Assembly (NCBI GenBank): GCA_048213135.1
Contig: PS015065.1
Coordinates: forward strand, 20,863 to 77,554
Length of the DNA: 56,692 bases
Source: Reclinomonas americana ATCC 50394
Lineage: Eukaryota; Jakobida; Jakobea; Jakobida
Reading direction: 5' to 3'
The notes under the pieces are model-generated. The model had not been told where the DNA came from. It did not search any database and worked only from the letters and a program-made list of their open reading frames with translations. Shown piece after piece: positions 28,675 to 38,989 of the stretch. The stretch's first letter is position 1. Each line of letters begins with the position of its first letter. Both the position numbers and the translations under genes were made by a program.

Positions 28675-30691
28675 CTACTTCCCCTTCACAGGATCCACAT
28701 CAATGCACAGCACAAACTGCCGCACTCGCTTGCGCAGCCGCTCAACGGCTTCCTCCTCCACCTTCGACTTGGTGTTGTTCAAGAGGGCACCGGGCTTCTG
28801 CATTCTCTTGAACACGTGCGTCGGCACCACCCAGTAGAACTTGATCTCCTCCTCGCTGCCCAGCAACGCGCGCACCAGAGGCAGCAAGCCGCTCTGACTC
28901 CTCTCCGTCAGGGCAATGATATCANNNNNNNNNNNNNNNNNNNNNNNNNNNNNNNNNNNNNNNNNNNNNNNNNNNNNNNNNNNNNNNNNNNNNNNNNNNN
29001 NNNNNNNNNNNNNNNNNNNNNNNNNNNNNNNNNNNNNNNNNNNNNNNNNNNNNNNNNNTGCTGGTCATTGGCAGTAATGTTGCACATCATTAGTCCACCG
29101 TCATCCCCGCGTACGATACAGTCGACAGCAGGGAAGTTGGCAACCTTCGGACGCCAGTAAGCACACGCCGAGCCAGCCGCCACCTCCGACACGCTGGAAA
29201 AAAAGATCTGCGTGGGGTCTGCAGCAATTGATGGGATGAGTGCAATAACAACAGGCACGAAGAAATGGAGACGCAACTCAGCGACAGCTCCAACTCGAAC
29301 TCGGTGGATGATGCACCGCCGCCCTCGAACAACTCGCGACACTTGAAGCGCCCACCGGCGGCCTATTCGACGTGAGCATACTCCTCAAACACACGGCCGT
29401 AAATGACCGATGCCGTGGAACCCAGCGGCCGCAGATGCGACAGCAGGAAGTTGGCATCCAGTTCGTTCGAGTTGCGCCACAACTCGAACAGATTCATCGC
29501 TACATAGGAGGAGGCAAAGTCCAGGCCCTCCAGCGTGAAGTCCGTGCGGTTGACCATGAGGTGCACGAGTCGATGGGAAATGGCAGCGCCACCACCGTCC
29601 TCGCGCTCCTCGGCGAGCTCCACAGTCCGCAGAAGGTCCTGTGGCTTGAAGTTCTTGAATGCTGCTTCCAGGCTGTGCTGTTCCTCAGGGCTGGTGTTGG
29701 CGAGCACCAAGCGCGCCGACCCACCCCACTTGGCGTATCGTTGAGACATCTCCTCGTGGCTCTGCTCGGGAAAGGCCACTTGCCGCAGCAGTTCCATCTC
29801 CCCAATACCGTAAGTTGGGAAGTAAATGGGAATACCACGACGCTTGGCAAAGTCACGCCAGAGGAGGCGATTGGGTGCGGTGACGAGGAGCGACATGGTC
29901 ACCTCCTTTGGCTCGTACAGGCTCGGGGTCATGCCATCGACCAAGTAGAGGTCGATGAGGCGCTTCTGCGTCAATGGCCACTCCGTGGTCGATGCCCACA
30001 CGTGCTCACCGATGATGAGATGTGGCTCGTACGCCTTGAGATCGCCATGGCGCAGTAGAATCGTCTTGTTGGCCATCAGCGCTCGGTACAGCACGTACAT
30101 GCCAAATGCAGACTTGGAGCTGCATTACGCACATCCGCGAAAAAGAATGATGAGAATGGCGCCCAGGACCCGCTGTAAGAGACATACTGCAACTCACATG
30201 CCAGGCGTGCCCGTAATGTAGAACTTGTGGCGATTTCGACGAGAGTGCTTGGGATCGAGACCGCCGAGACCGACTGATGTGGAGTAGAGGCGGTCGTAAA
30301 AGTCACGCACAAAGAGAATGGGTGAACCGGTGCCCGGCCACTCCATGCCCTTCTCCAGTTCAATGTAGGTGGTGTTGGTGATGTCGGTCGTCTTGGTGCG
30401 AGTGAACGCAGCGGGGTCGACATGCCAAAGGGTGGCTCGACGCATGGCAGCAATGCGCTCCTCCAGATCATCTACATGGAGAGAGTGAAAGAAAAGGAGG
30501 AATGATGAAGAGAATCGAGGAACGCAGAACAACATCCATGACTCACCGGCGCGAAACGAAACGACACCGACACCTTGCGGCTCACGAATGGACGGCGATG
30601 ATGAGAATGTGCGACTCGCGGTGGTACGACTTGCGGTGGCGCGGCTGCGAGAATCGGAGAAGACGAGTTGAGTGCACAGCGGCGCGCACAT
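28675..30691 (-). pseudogene. Crinkler/RHS-type P-loop NTPase with an in-frame TAG (5' end uncertain)
   Basis: Related to the NTPase module of Crinkler (CRN) effectors and RHS proteins. On the minus strand: a Ser/Arg/Thr-rich exon ending VSFRA, then DLEERIAAMRRATLWHVDP, SPILFVRDFYDRLYSTS, and KFYITGTPGI-SKSAFGMYVLY spanning an intron (30120-30197), giving a P-loop GTPGISKS. The large exon runs from 30119 to the region of VFEEYAHVE, where a TAG stop (29365-29363) interrupts. The same frame continues without a break into AAGGRFKCRELFEGG, and related proteins typically have a YAH...GG-F-R segment there. A GTTGCG intron (29277-29219) then joins to NPTQIFFSSVSEVAAG and AYWRPKVANFPAVDCIV. After an N run (28925-29058) the end is YWVVPTHVFKRM and a TAG at 28677-28675. 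Either a recently broken gene or a base error. The N-terminal start was not found; it may lie beyond the N run at 30731-30786. Confidence 0.72.
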
Positions 30692-31314
30692 TCCTCTCTC
30701 TCCATCTCAAAGAAAGAAAGACACACAAACNNNNNNNNNNNNNNNNNNNNNNNNNNNNNNNNNNNNNNNNNNNNNNNNNNNNNNNNATTGACGAGGAAGC
30801 AATACACTCACCTCGCCATGAGAGACGGAGAGGAGATGTGGAGTGGACTTGAAAGACGTATCATCACATTCGTGTGAGCAATCGCGGTGACACCTGAAAA
30901 GCATTGAGAGAGAGGGAGAAAGGAAGAGATCGTTCATCGGCGGTGAAGGGGAGAAACACAAACGAGAGAAAACATACCACGGGAGATGGTGCGAGCGAAA
31001 GAGGCAAAGAGCATCGCGAACGAGCAAGCGTGTGGGACGTGGTGTTGTTGTTTGCGTCCTACTCGTCCAACAGTCATCAGTCTTCCCTTTCAGGAGATCC
31101 AGCTGCGATCGTCCTTGCTGTGCCGGCTCTTGCAAGCGACAGTGATCTCGCCTACTGCGTGTGTGCCACGTGAAGCGCAGGAGTGTGTGGGTCTGTGTGA
31201 GAAAGTGACATTTCTCCGCTGAGTTCTCCGCCAGAGTGCATTCTGGCAACTCGCAGTGGATCATCGTCTCTCTCTTTCTCTCTCTCTCTCTTGCTTGCAT
31301 TCTGTTGCTCTCTG
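30692..31314. promoter_or_regulatory. Region between the divergent Crinkler-type and STAND genes
   Basis: It includes an N run (30731-30786), GAGA-rich sequence and a (CT)n tract just before the STAND gene start. It should hold the promoters of both genes and perhaps the 5' exon(s) of the Crinkler-type gene. I could not support any particular reading frame in it. Confidence 0.45.
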
Positions 31315-34300
31315 ATGATGATAGTGTGCAGCTTCGTCCTTGGAGCTGACATGGAGGTCGTGCCCCAGCCGACGGCTGCAGTCACCTCCTATTCTGCTGC
31401 AGGTTTGCACGACTGAGTAATCTTGGAGTCCGTTGCGAATGATGCCAAGCGTGGATGATGTGCGCAGACAGCCGTCATTCACCATCACCGCTCATCGCTC
31501 GCACCGTGAATCCTGTGACCACATTCCGCTTCCCGAGTCGGCGTGCGCTGGCCGCCACATTCGCCACACGCATTGCGGATGCTGTGGAAGGTTGGTGTTT
31601 CTTTTCTGCCTTCGCAGCGTTTGTGTGTCGCATGGTGATGATGCTTCTTGCGCAGCACATCAGCCAATCATGGTGGTTCTGACGGGCGCCGGTGGCACCG
31701 GCAAATCGTTCCTGGCCGAGTTGCTGGTGACCGAGCTGCAAGACACTCGGCGATGGAGCGGATCGGCCGTGTCGGTGGAGATGCGCGGTCATGTGGGGGA
31801 TGCGGGGGAACATGTAAAGGTGAGACTGAAATGCGTGTTTGGCTGCGTGTACTTTGCTTGCCCTTCCTCATCACAGCGCAGGCGGAGAGTGCAGTGAGCC
31901 AGTGCCTTCGGTCATTCGTAGCCGCGCAGATGCGCGTGGACGAAGCAGAGGGACGGCGCATGGCCACGCAAGTGGACGCGCTGCTGGCGAGTGGTGAACT
32001 GAACGCGGCACACCGTCTCTTGTGCCAGCTAATGCACGCGTCGAGTGGAGTGCTGGTGTTGGACAGTGTGGGATCGGTGGAGCAAGTGATGGATGTCGTG
32101 CGAGTGGGAGGTGTGGATGGTGAGTCACTCCAGATTCTCCTCTCCTTCCTTTCTTTCCAGTGTTGCTTGGTACTGATTTTCTGCGTGCTCCAGACGAGTG
32201 CGTGGCCCCGATCGTGGTGGTGACTAGTCGACATGGACGAGTGGCCGATGAGATCCGTGGTGATTTGCTGGCGCAAGCAGTTGAAGTGGAGTGTGTGCCA
32301 GTGGCGAGCGTGGAGAATGAGGATATTGAGCAGGTCGTGGAGGAGCGACTGTGCGATGTCGTGGCAGCTGATGTGCGTCGGCGGATCGTACGGGTGCTCA
32401 AGGGTGGAGAGCAGCAGGCAAAGAGTGCGCTGCGAGTAAGTACCTGTGTCGGGTGAGTGACTGCTTGCATGCGATTCGCGAAGGATTATTCATTGGGTCC
32501 TTCTGTGCTGTTTGTGACACAGCTGGCTGCTGTCACAGTCACCTGCAGAGTTGGCGCGAGCGCCACTGGAGGAGGTGCTCAGTGCCGTCGGTGGCGAAGC
32601 ACTGTCGCAGCTACTGGAACACAATGTGATGGCGCAGACGGCGATGGCACGTCGCCTGTTGGTGCTGATGACGGCATGCAAAGGCCTCGGGCTACCAGTG
32701 ACAACGACCCTCGCACGAGTGGCTGTGCGCTTGCTGCGAGTGATTCCTGATCTGACGGCGGATGCCGCCGACATGGCAGTGGAGATCGAAGAGGCCTCTG
32801 CAAGTCGACTGGTGACATTGAGTCGACTTGTACGCCGACTGCGGCTGCATGAGCTGGCAGGGGAGAGGCGACGACGAGCACCTGATTTTGTGGGCGAGCG
32901 ACTGCAGTTTGACGAGATGAGCGAGGAGGAGGAGCAGCGAGCTCGCGCCCAGCTCGACGAGTTGGTGGTGGGTGGTGGTGCGGACGACAGCAGAAGCGAG
33001 GATGTGGAGCATGTGCTGGCCAGCTTGGGCGTGTCACATTTGACGACGGCGCGAGTCGGCAGTTGCATGGACAGTGTGGCGCACGTGCTGTGCGGGTGGC
33101 ACGTGCGAGAAGGCAACGAGGTGACAGAGTATCGTGTACACGACGAGATTGCCGCATGGATGGTGGAACGGTGCGGAGACGCGGTGTTGTGGACGCAGCG
33201 ACAAATGGTGCGGCTGGTGTGTGGCTTGCTAAACAGCGTTGACTTTCAGAACGACAGCGACGGTGTGTTGTTGGTGTCACGTGAACTGCTGTGTGTGTTG
33301 CACGCCGTGTGGCGACAGTTGAGTGCTGACGATGGCATGTGGACGTGCGAAGCAGTCGGCGTGCACACGGCGCTGGTGCAGTGTGGGGCGCTGGAGTGGA
33401 TCAGTGAGCAGATTGTGAGAGGCGACCTTCCCTCACGTGGTTTCGACGTGGCACTGGCTTGGACGCTGGTACAACACATGAGAGAGGCAAAGCCGCCGCC
33501 GTGTGCGCTCGGTGCTGCTGCAGCGTGGCAATTACTGCTGATCGTGAAAGCGAGGTGTAGGGCATTGTTGATGGATATCCTCGGCCAATGGAATGACGTG
33601 CGTTCCGCGTGGCAATTGGTGCATGATCTGTGCGAAACATGGAAGAGGGAGCGAGGTGACGAGATGACGGCGCTGGACGTCATAGACACACTGCGCAGCT
33701 TGATGCGCTTTGCATACTACCTTGACAGTCTACCGCGGTTGACTGAGTGCCATGAGCGGCAGTGTGCGACGTTGGGCGAGAGCCACCCAGACTCATTAGC
33801 CACGCTGTTTTGGCAGGCGCGGTACCACTACAACCACGAGTGCTACGCAGATGCTGAAGCGCTCTATCGAAAGTGCTGGGAGTTGCGACGGCGCATTCAC
33901 GGAGTATATCACCCCGATACTCTGCTGTCGATGGGCAATTGCACCGCGTGTATCCAAGACGCGAGTCGCTTGGACGAGAGAATTCGGCTTGAACGCGAGT
34001 GTCTGTCGCTGAGTCGGATGGCGTTGGGAGTGCGGCATCCAAGCACGCTTCTGTTGATGAGCAATCTGGCTGTGCCGCTCCAGCAGCAGGGCACAGTGCA
34101 AGCACTCGCTGATGCTGCTGAATTGTGTCGCGAGTGCTTGGTGGCGCGTCGCGAGCTTTTGGGTGACAGGCATACCGACACTCTGGGGGTGTTGTGCAAC
34201 TATGGCACTGTTCTTGTGACGCAGTGTCGGTGGGCGGAGGCAGAGACAGTGCTGGTGGAGTGCGTGGATGGTTATCGGGCGGTGCTGGGGGACCGCGATC

Positions 34301-34425
34301 CGTGTACGATGACTGCGTTGCGATGGTTGTACGAGTGTCGAGGTCGGCGGTCGCGAGAGCAAGATCGGCAGCAGAGTGGATCGGAGGACAGCTCGCCAGC
34401 GGAGGGCGGTTGCTGTGTGTTGTGA
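31315..34425 (+). CDS. STAND (NB-ARC-like) NTPase with C-terminal TPR repeats and CaaX prenylation box, 913 aa
   Basis: Six exons: 31315-31402, 31468-31590, 31656-31819, 31882-32119, 32194-32435, 32539-34425; 2742 nt, phases closed, TGA stop. An alternative in-frame ATG is at 31351. The FPSRRALAATFATRI segment precedes the P-loop VVLTGAGGTGKS (residues about 77-88); a Walker B-like GVLVLDSVG is near 181-189, then IVVVTSRHGR resembles the sensor region of NB-ARC proteins, followed by a helical winged-helix-like part. From about residue 690 are kinesin-light-chain-type TPR repeats (ATLGESHPDSL, IHGVYHPDTLLSMGN, ALGVRHPSTLLLMSNLA, LLGDRHTDTLGVLCNYGTVL). The last residues, GGCCVL, form a CaaX box with terminal Leu, as in geranylgeranylated Ral proteins. 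Known STAND/TPR proteins are ligand-triggered oligomerising sensors. Membrane anchoring here is inferred from the CaaX box. The ligand and effector are not evident. Confidence 0.88.
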
Positions 34426-34619
34426 CAATTATCAATCGCATCTTGTGGAGAAACGTGAACTGTATGGCGTGCAGCTGGAGGTCCGATTGCCGAGTTGTGG
34501 ATTGAGAATCCAATTTTCAAGCGCCTTTCTACAAACCCACTTTGTTGATCTTGACAACCTCACACGCTCGTGCACCCCCGACGGGCACACCAGCGCGCTC
34601 GGCTGAGAGCGTGAACATC

Positions 34620-36955
34620 ATGGCCACGGAAGCCAGCATGCCAGGTGAGCCAGTGAGTGAGCGCGTGATGCATATCTTTGTGGAGTGTGTGGCGTAGGGG
34701 TTGGCACACAGCATTCACAAAGAACTTTCTCTGTGTACTGCATGAGGGCCGCGTGTGCTTGTGCATGCGTTGCCGTATTCGACTTGTGATTTGTGTAATG
34801 TGAGACAGAGAGTGTGCGTGTGGGTGAGAGAGAGAGAGGGACTTCACCACTGCGTTCACTGCTTTGTGCGTGTCAGTGTGTCGCACACACGTTGGCAGAC
34901 TTGTGATTTAGATCTTTATGATTGTGAGTGCATTCATCATCACTTTACATAACGCAGTTGTCGCAGATGAAATGCCGGAGAACGATGATGACGTCCGCAC
35001 ATTGGAGGAAGCGGAGCAACGCGAGGAACTTCTACTAGATGTCGCCAGTCGCGCTAGGAGGGCTGGCAACAACATCTTGGCCTCGAACTGTTTCGCACGC
35101 GTAGCGGCGCTTAGTCGCTTGATCACCGTCCTGAAAGCCACTCCGAATGGTGAGCAGAATTCTCTTTCATGCACGTGAGTTAGTGGTGTATGATTTGGCT
35201 CATCCACAGAGAGAGAGGCAACATCACTGCATTCACTGTCGATGCGTGTCTGTCTTTGTCGACGAAAAGTCGTATTTCCCGTCAGAAGTTTCTGGTTTCC
35301 TTACAAAAGTCGTATGTCGCAGAATTGCCGGAGAACGATGATGACGTCCGCACGCTGGAGGGAGCGATGCAGCGCACGACGCTTCTATCTGATGTCGCCG
35401 GTCGTGCTATGGAGGCTGGCAACAACATCCTGGCTGCGAACTGTTTCGCACGCATGTCTGCGCTCAACTACTTAATCAACGTCCTGAAAGCCACTCAGAC
35501 TGTCTCTGCTGGTGAGCCTAATTCTCTTTCGTGTTCGTGAATTGATGCTGTACATTTGATTGAGCTCATGCTGCGGAGTGCAGACGATGGTGACATTGAC
35601 GACGTGCAATCGAGCGAGGTGGCAATCGTCTGGCAGTCGCGTCGCCGTGCAGATCGCGCGCAGCGATGCATTCTTGCCGTGGTGCAATACATGGCACTCT
35701 GCGACGACCGCAGCGGTGACAACATCTTCTCTGACGAGGCACTGGCACGCGTGATGGAAGGTGTAAGTGTGTGTGCGAGTGGCACGTCGCAGCTTATCGT
35801 GTTAACACGAGCATGCTTCAGCGTTCTGTGTATCTCTCCGACGCGATGTGTATGAGCTAAAGCCTGTGTTGCACGGCCTGCTGTTGCCGACGGTGGCACC
35901 TGCGGTGGTGATGGATCGGGTCCGCACCATTCGCCGCCAGGTGAGCGAGGAATCACGAGAGTGGACTGTTGACATGGAACGGTGAGTTTTCTCCCCATGT
36001 GATGAGAAAAGTGGCTGATGATCCACTGTGTCTTTCTTTACGCGTGATCGTTGCTGCGTGTGATCGTGTGCATACGTAACAATGTCTATGCATCGTATCT
36101 TTTGTGTTTCATTATCAATCTCCTTTTCCGTGTGTGTTTTTGTGCTTGTTGCTTTGCAGTGCACTGCGGGCATGGAAGCATGGCTGTGCGGTTGTCACCG
36201 CTGCAGCGACCACCTATCCGCAACGCGGTGCGTGACAAATGTCATCGTGCACTGACTGCCGTCGTGCTCATAACACCGTGACATCAATCGCAGTGTTTTC
36301 CATGTCTGAGATCGGTGTGGGAGTGTTCCACTGGTATCCCACCGTCGGCGCCATGCTGCAGTCGCTGCTTTGTGAGAACAGGGTTCTGCGCATTGACAGC
36401 GGTGCGTGGCAGTCCACGTATTGTTTCGTGCAGCGTTGCTGATAATACATGCAGCGAACTGTGCCCGCGCAGGCTTGCAGGTGGTGGCCTTGTCGCCCGA
36501 AGAAGAGGTCGTGGCACCCGTGCTCTTCATCGAGTGCAAGGCCGGTGCGACGTACCGCTCCAGGTGAGACAAACTCTCGCTGCGGAGAGGCCTAGGGATC
36601 TGCTGCGACCGCTATTGTTGATCGAGCCTCTGTCTCTTACGCTCTCTCGCACGCGCACTGCTATTTCCATTCACTCTGAGTATCTTGTGCTCTCTCTCTC
36701 TTGTATCAAGACTTGGTCTCTCATTCTCTCCCACTCGTGCAGTCTTGCCTACTTTCTCGACACTTTTTTTCTCTCTCTCTCTCGCGCGCGGTTTATCACA
36801 TATTCACTATGTGTGTCTCGTGCTGCGTTTATCATCTGTGCCTTGTCTTCATCTTAATCTCTCATTCTCCTCCACTCGCGCTCACACTCCTTTACCTTCT
36901 TTCTCGACACTTCTTTCTTTCTCTCTCACGCTTTATCACATTTTCAGGTCTTCAC

Positions 36956-36988
<33 letters not shown>

Positions 36989-38867
36989 CTGTCTCTCTCT
37001 CTCTCTCTCTTTCGTGTTTGTTATGACTGAGCCGTTCCTTTTACCTTAATCTCTCATTCTCTCCCACTCATGCTCACACTCTTGCACCTTGTACTCTCTC
37101 TCTCTCTCATACGCGGCCCACGCAGTCATCGCTCCGGCACGGTGAGCGACGAGCATGGCGACCGTGTACGGTCAGCAAACGTCGACTTCTTTCGAGGAGA
37201 ATACATGCCGAGAGATATTCCTCTCCTGGAGAACTTGCCGGCAGTGGAAGAAACAATGCCTGTGCGTGGAACAACAACAACTGCCGACGATGGCAGTGGC
37301 ACTCAGAATGCAGCCCTCCGATCGACGATGCTTTGCGTTCTCTCTCGCCATCCGGACCTGCACAAGTCGATGCACCAGGCTTGTAGGAACTGGTGGATGC
37401 TGGCGGCGCACATGGATCGCCGTAGGTGGCCGTCGTTGATGACCGCCTTCTGTCTGACCACCGAGTGGTCAATGTCGCTGTTCGTGGTCACACATGGTGC
37501 CAGTGATGTGGAGCGACTGGAGACGCTGCCGTTTGCTTGGTTGCCGTCGCCGTCATCGGCGGTGATGCGGGAGATGAACGCCGCTCGCGAGTGTCTGCCA
37601 CAGCTGAACATCTCGATTGTCGGCATGTGGAACATGACGCCACAGGGCGACTACCCACCAACAGTGCAGGTCGACTTTTGTGGACGCCAATGTGAGTTGC
37701 TGATTGCACGCACTGTTGTGGCTCATGTGCGAAGACCGTATGACAGCTGTGCGTGTGTGTGTGCACAGTTGGGGATCGAGAGTCGATGTTTGCGGCCCTT
37801 GCCGGTGTGGTGACCTTGTGTAGGGAGGGTGTGACGGATCTGCAGTCTTCACCCGACCACCACATTCTGGAGGCACTGAAGAAAGAAGAAGGTGAGACAC
37901 TCACAAGGAGAGTCGCCTCTGCTGGTGAACTGCTTTCATCACTTGACTCGTTTGTTGATGACACAGAGAGTGCTGAGACTCCGAGGCCGCCTGCGGTTAC
38001 TGCTGCAAACCGGGAGCAGCAGCCTTCATTCGGCACTACGATGTTCGTAAAGAGCTGCCACTCGTGGCGCGAAGCGAGCCGAGAGATGCGTGTGCTGGAA
38101 GAGCTGCGACGCACAGCGTCGCCGGCCGTGCAACTGCGGCTGCCGACACCGATTCGTGTGGACGAAGCGGACTTGTGGTTGCAGCTGCTGCCGAACGATC
38201 ACGTGCACACCATCGAGGATCTGCGGATCGTGGTACGCGATGTGGCGACGGCGCTGCACCATGCACACACCAACGGGTGGGCACACTTGGATGTGAAGCC
38301 GGCCAACATCATGTACAGTCGACACGAGGTGGCGACACTGATCGACTGGGATCTGGCGCGGTCGCTGCGTGATCGGCAGCGCGGATCAGAGTGGATCGGA
38401 ACGCGCCGGTTCATGGTGAGTGGTGAAGGTGTGTTGGGTGCGACACAAAACTCATTGCATGGTCGATCGCAGTCTCCGGAGGCGATCGGCGTCGATCCGT
38501 TTGAGGAGAGCAACTTCCCACCGGGCGGCAAGGCGGACATGTGGAGTCTGGGAGCGACGATTGCCTGTTACATGGTGGACGAGTTCGGCGTCGTGGTCGA
38601 CCCGTTGTGTCACCCGATCGAGCAGGCGGCTGCGGCTGTGGAGGCGGTGCGGGAGTGTGCGCAGGCGCACCCGGGCGAAGACGGATACGCGGAAGTGGTG
38701 GAGCTTGTGGAGTGGCTGATGGAGTTCTGGCCGGCGGACCGACCGACGGCGGAGCAGGTGTTGGAGCATCGCTTTTGTGCGAACGATGGCGAGGATGGCG
38801 AGGGCGAGGGTGGTGAANNNNNNNNNNNNNNNNNNNNGGCGGTGAGGGAGAAGTCGGTGCCGGGTGA
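34620..38867 (+). CDS. Multi-domain protein: duplicated exon module, candidate PD-(D/E)XK segment, C-terminal protein kinase
   Basis: Exons: 34620-34644, 34967-35149, 35323-35511, 35584-35760, 35822-35981, 36160-36227, 36294-36401, 36455-36563, 37126-37691, 37769-37891, 37967-38415, 38473 to the N run at 38818; phases closed, 834 codons before the gap, then probably GGEGEVGAG and TGA at 38865-38867. Exons 2 and 3 encode two copies of one 61-63-residue module (PENDDDVRTLE... NCFAR... VLKAT). The middle has VLFIECKAG (Glu-x-Lys, about residues 328-335) preceded by RIDS, compatible with a PD-(D/E)XK nuclease core, but not proven. The C-terminus is a kinase: MFVKSC (beta-3 Lys), HLDVKPANIM (catalytic loop), LIDWDLA in the DFG position, SPEA, ADMWSLGA, and WPADRPTAEQVLEHRF. 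Nuclease-kinase combinations occur among Crinkler-related proteins. The gene starts 194 nt after the STAND gene, same strand. MATEASMPG as the N-terminus is the least certain part. Confidence 0.75.
34950..35535 (+). repeat. Tandem duplication of an exon with its flanking intron sequence
   Basis: Exon 34967-35149 and exon 35323-35511 of the kinase gene share long near-identical stretches, among them CCGGAGAACGATGATGACGT, CTGGCAACAACATC and GTCCTGAAAGCCACTC. The similarity extends into the introns on both sides (TGTCGCAGA before; GGTGAGC..AATTCTCTTTC after). Both copies are phase 1-1, so the duplication kept the reading frame. The duplicated unit is about 360 bases. Confidence 0.9.
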
Positions 38868-38989
38868 AGGCGCATGTGCACACAAGTATGCCTCGCGAAC
38901 ATACTCGTACACTCACACATGTACGTGCAACCATTCCTGATCTGGAGCAGTGTATGATTCGTGCCCCTCGTTCATTTCTTCACGCTTCA

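Noticed and set aside
29354-29365. A 9-base intron (GTCGAATAG) that would remove the in-frame TAG of the Crinkler-type gene
   Set aside because: It begins with GT and ends with AG, but spliceosomal introns that short are not known. The spacing fits the family better if all residues are kept, so a nonsense codon is the simpler reading.
34529-34714. Minus-strand frame ending AGVPVGGARACEVVKINKVGL
   Set aside because: It reads like protein, but it is only 61 codons, overlaps the start of the kinase gene on the other strand, and has no upstream exon with matching phase that I can support.
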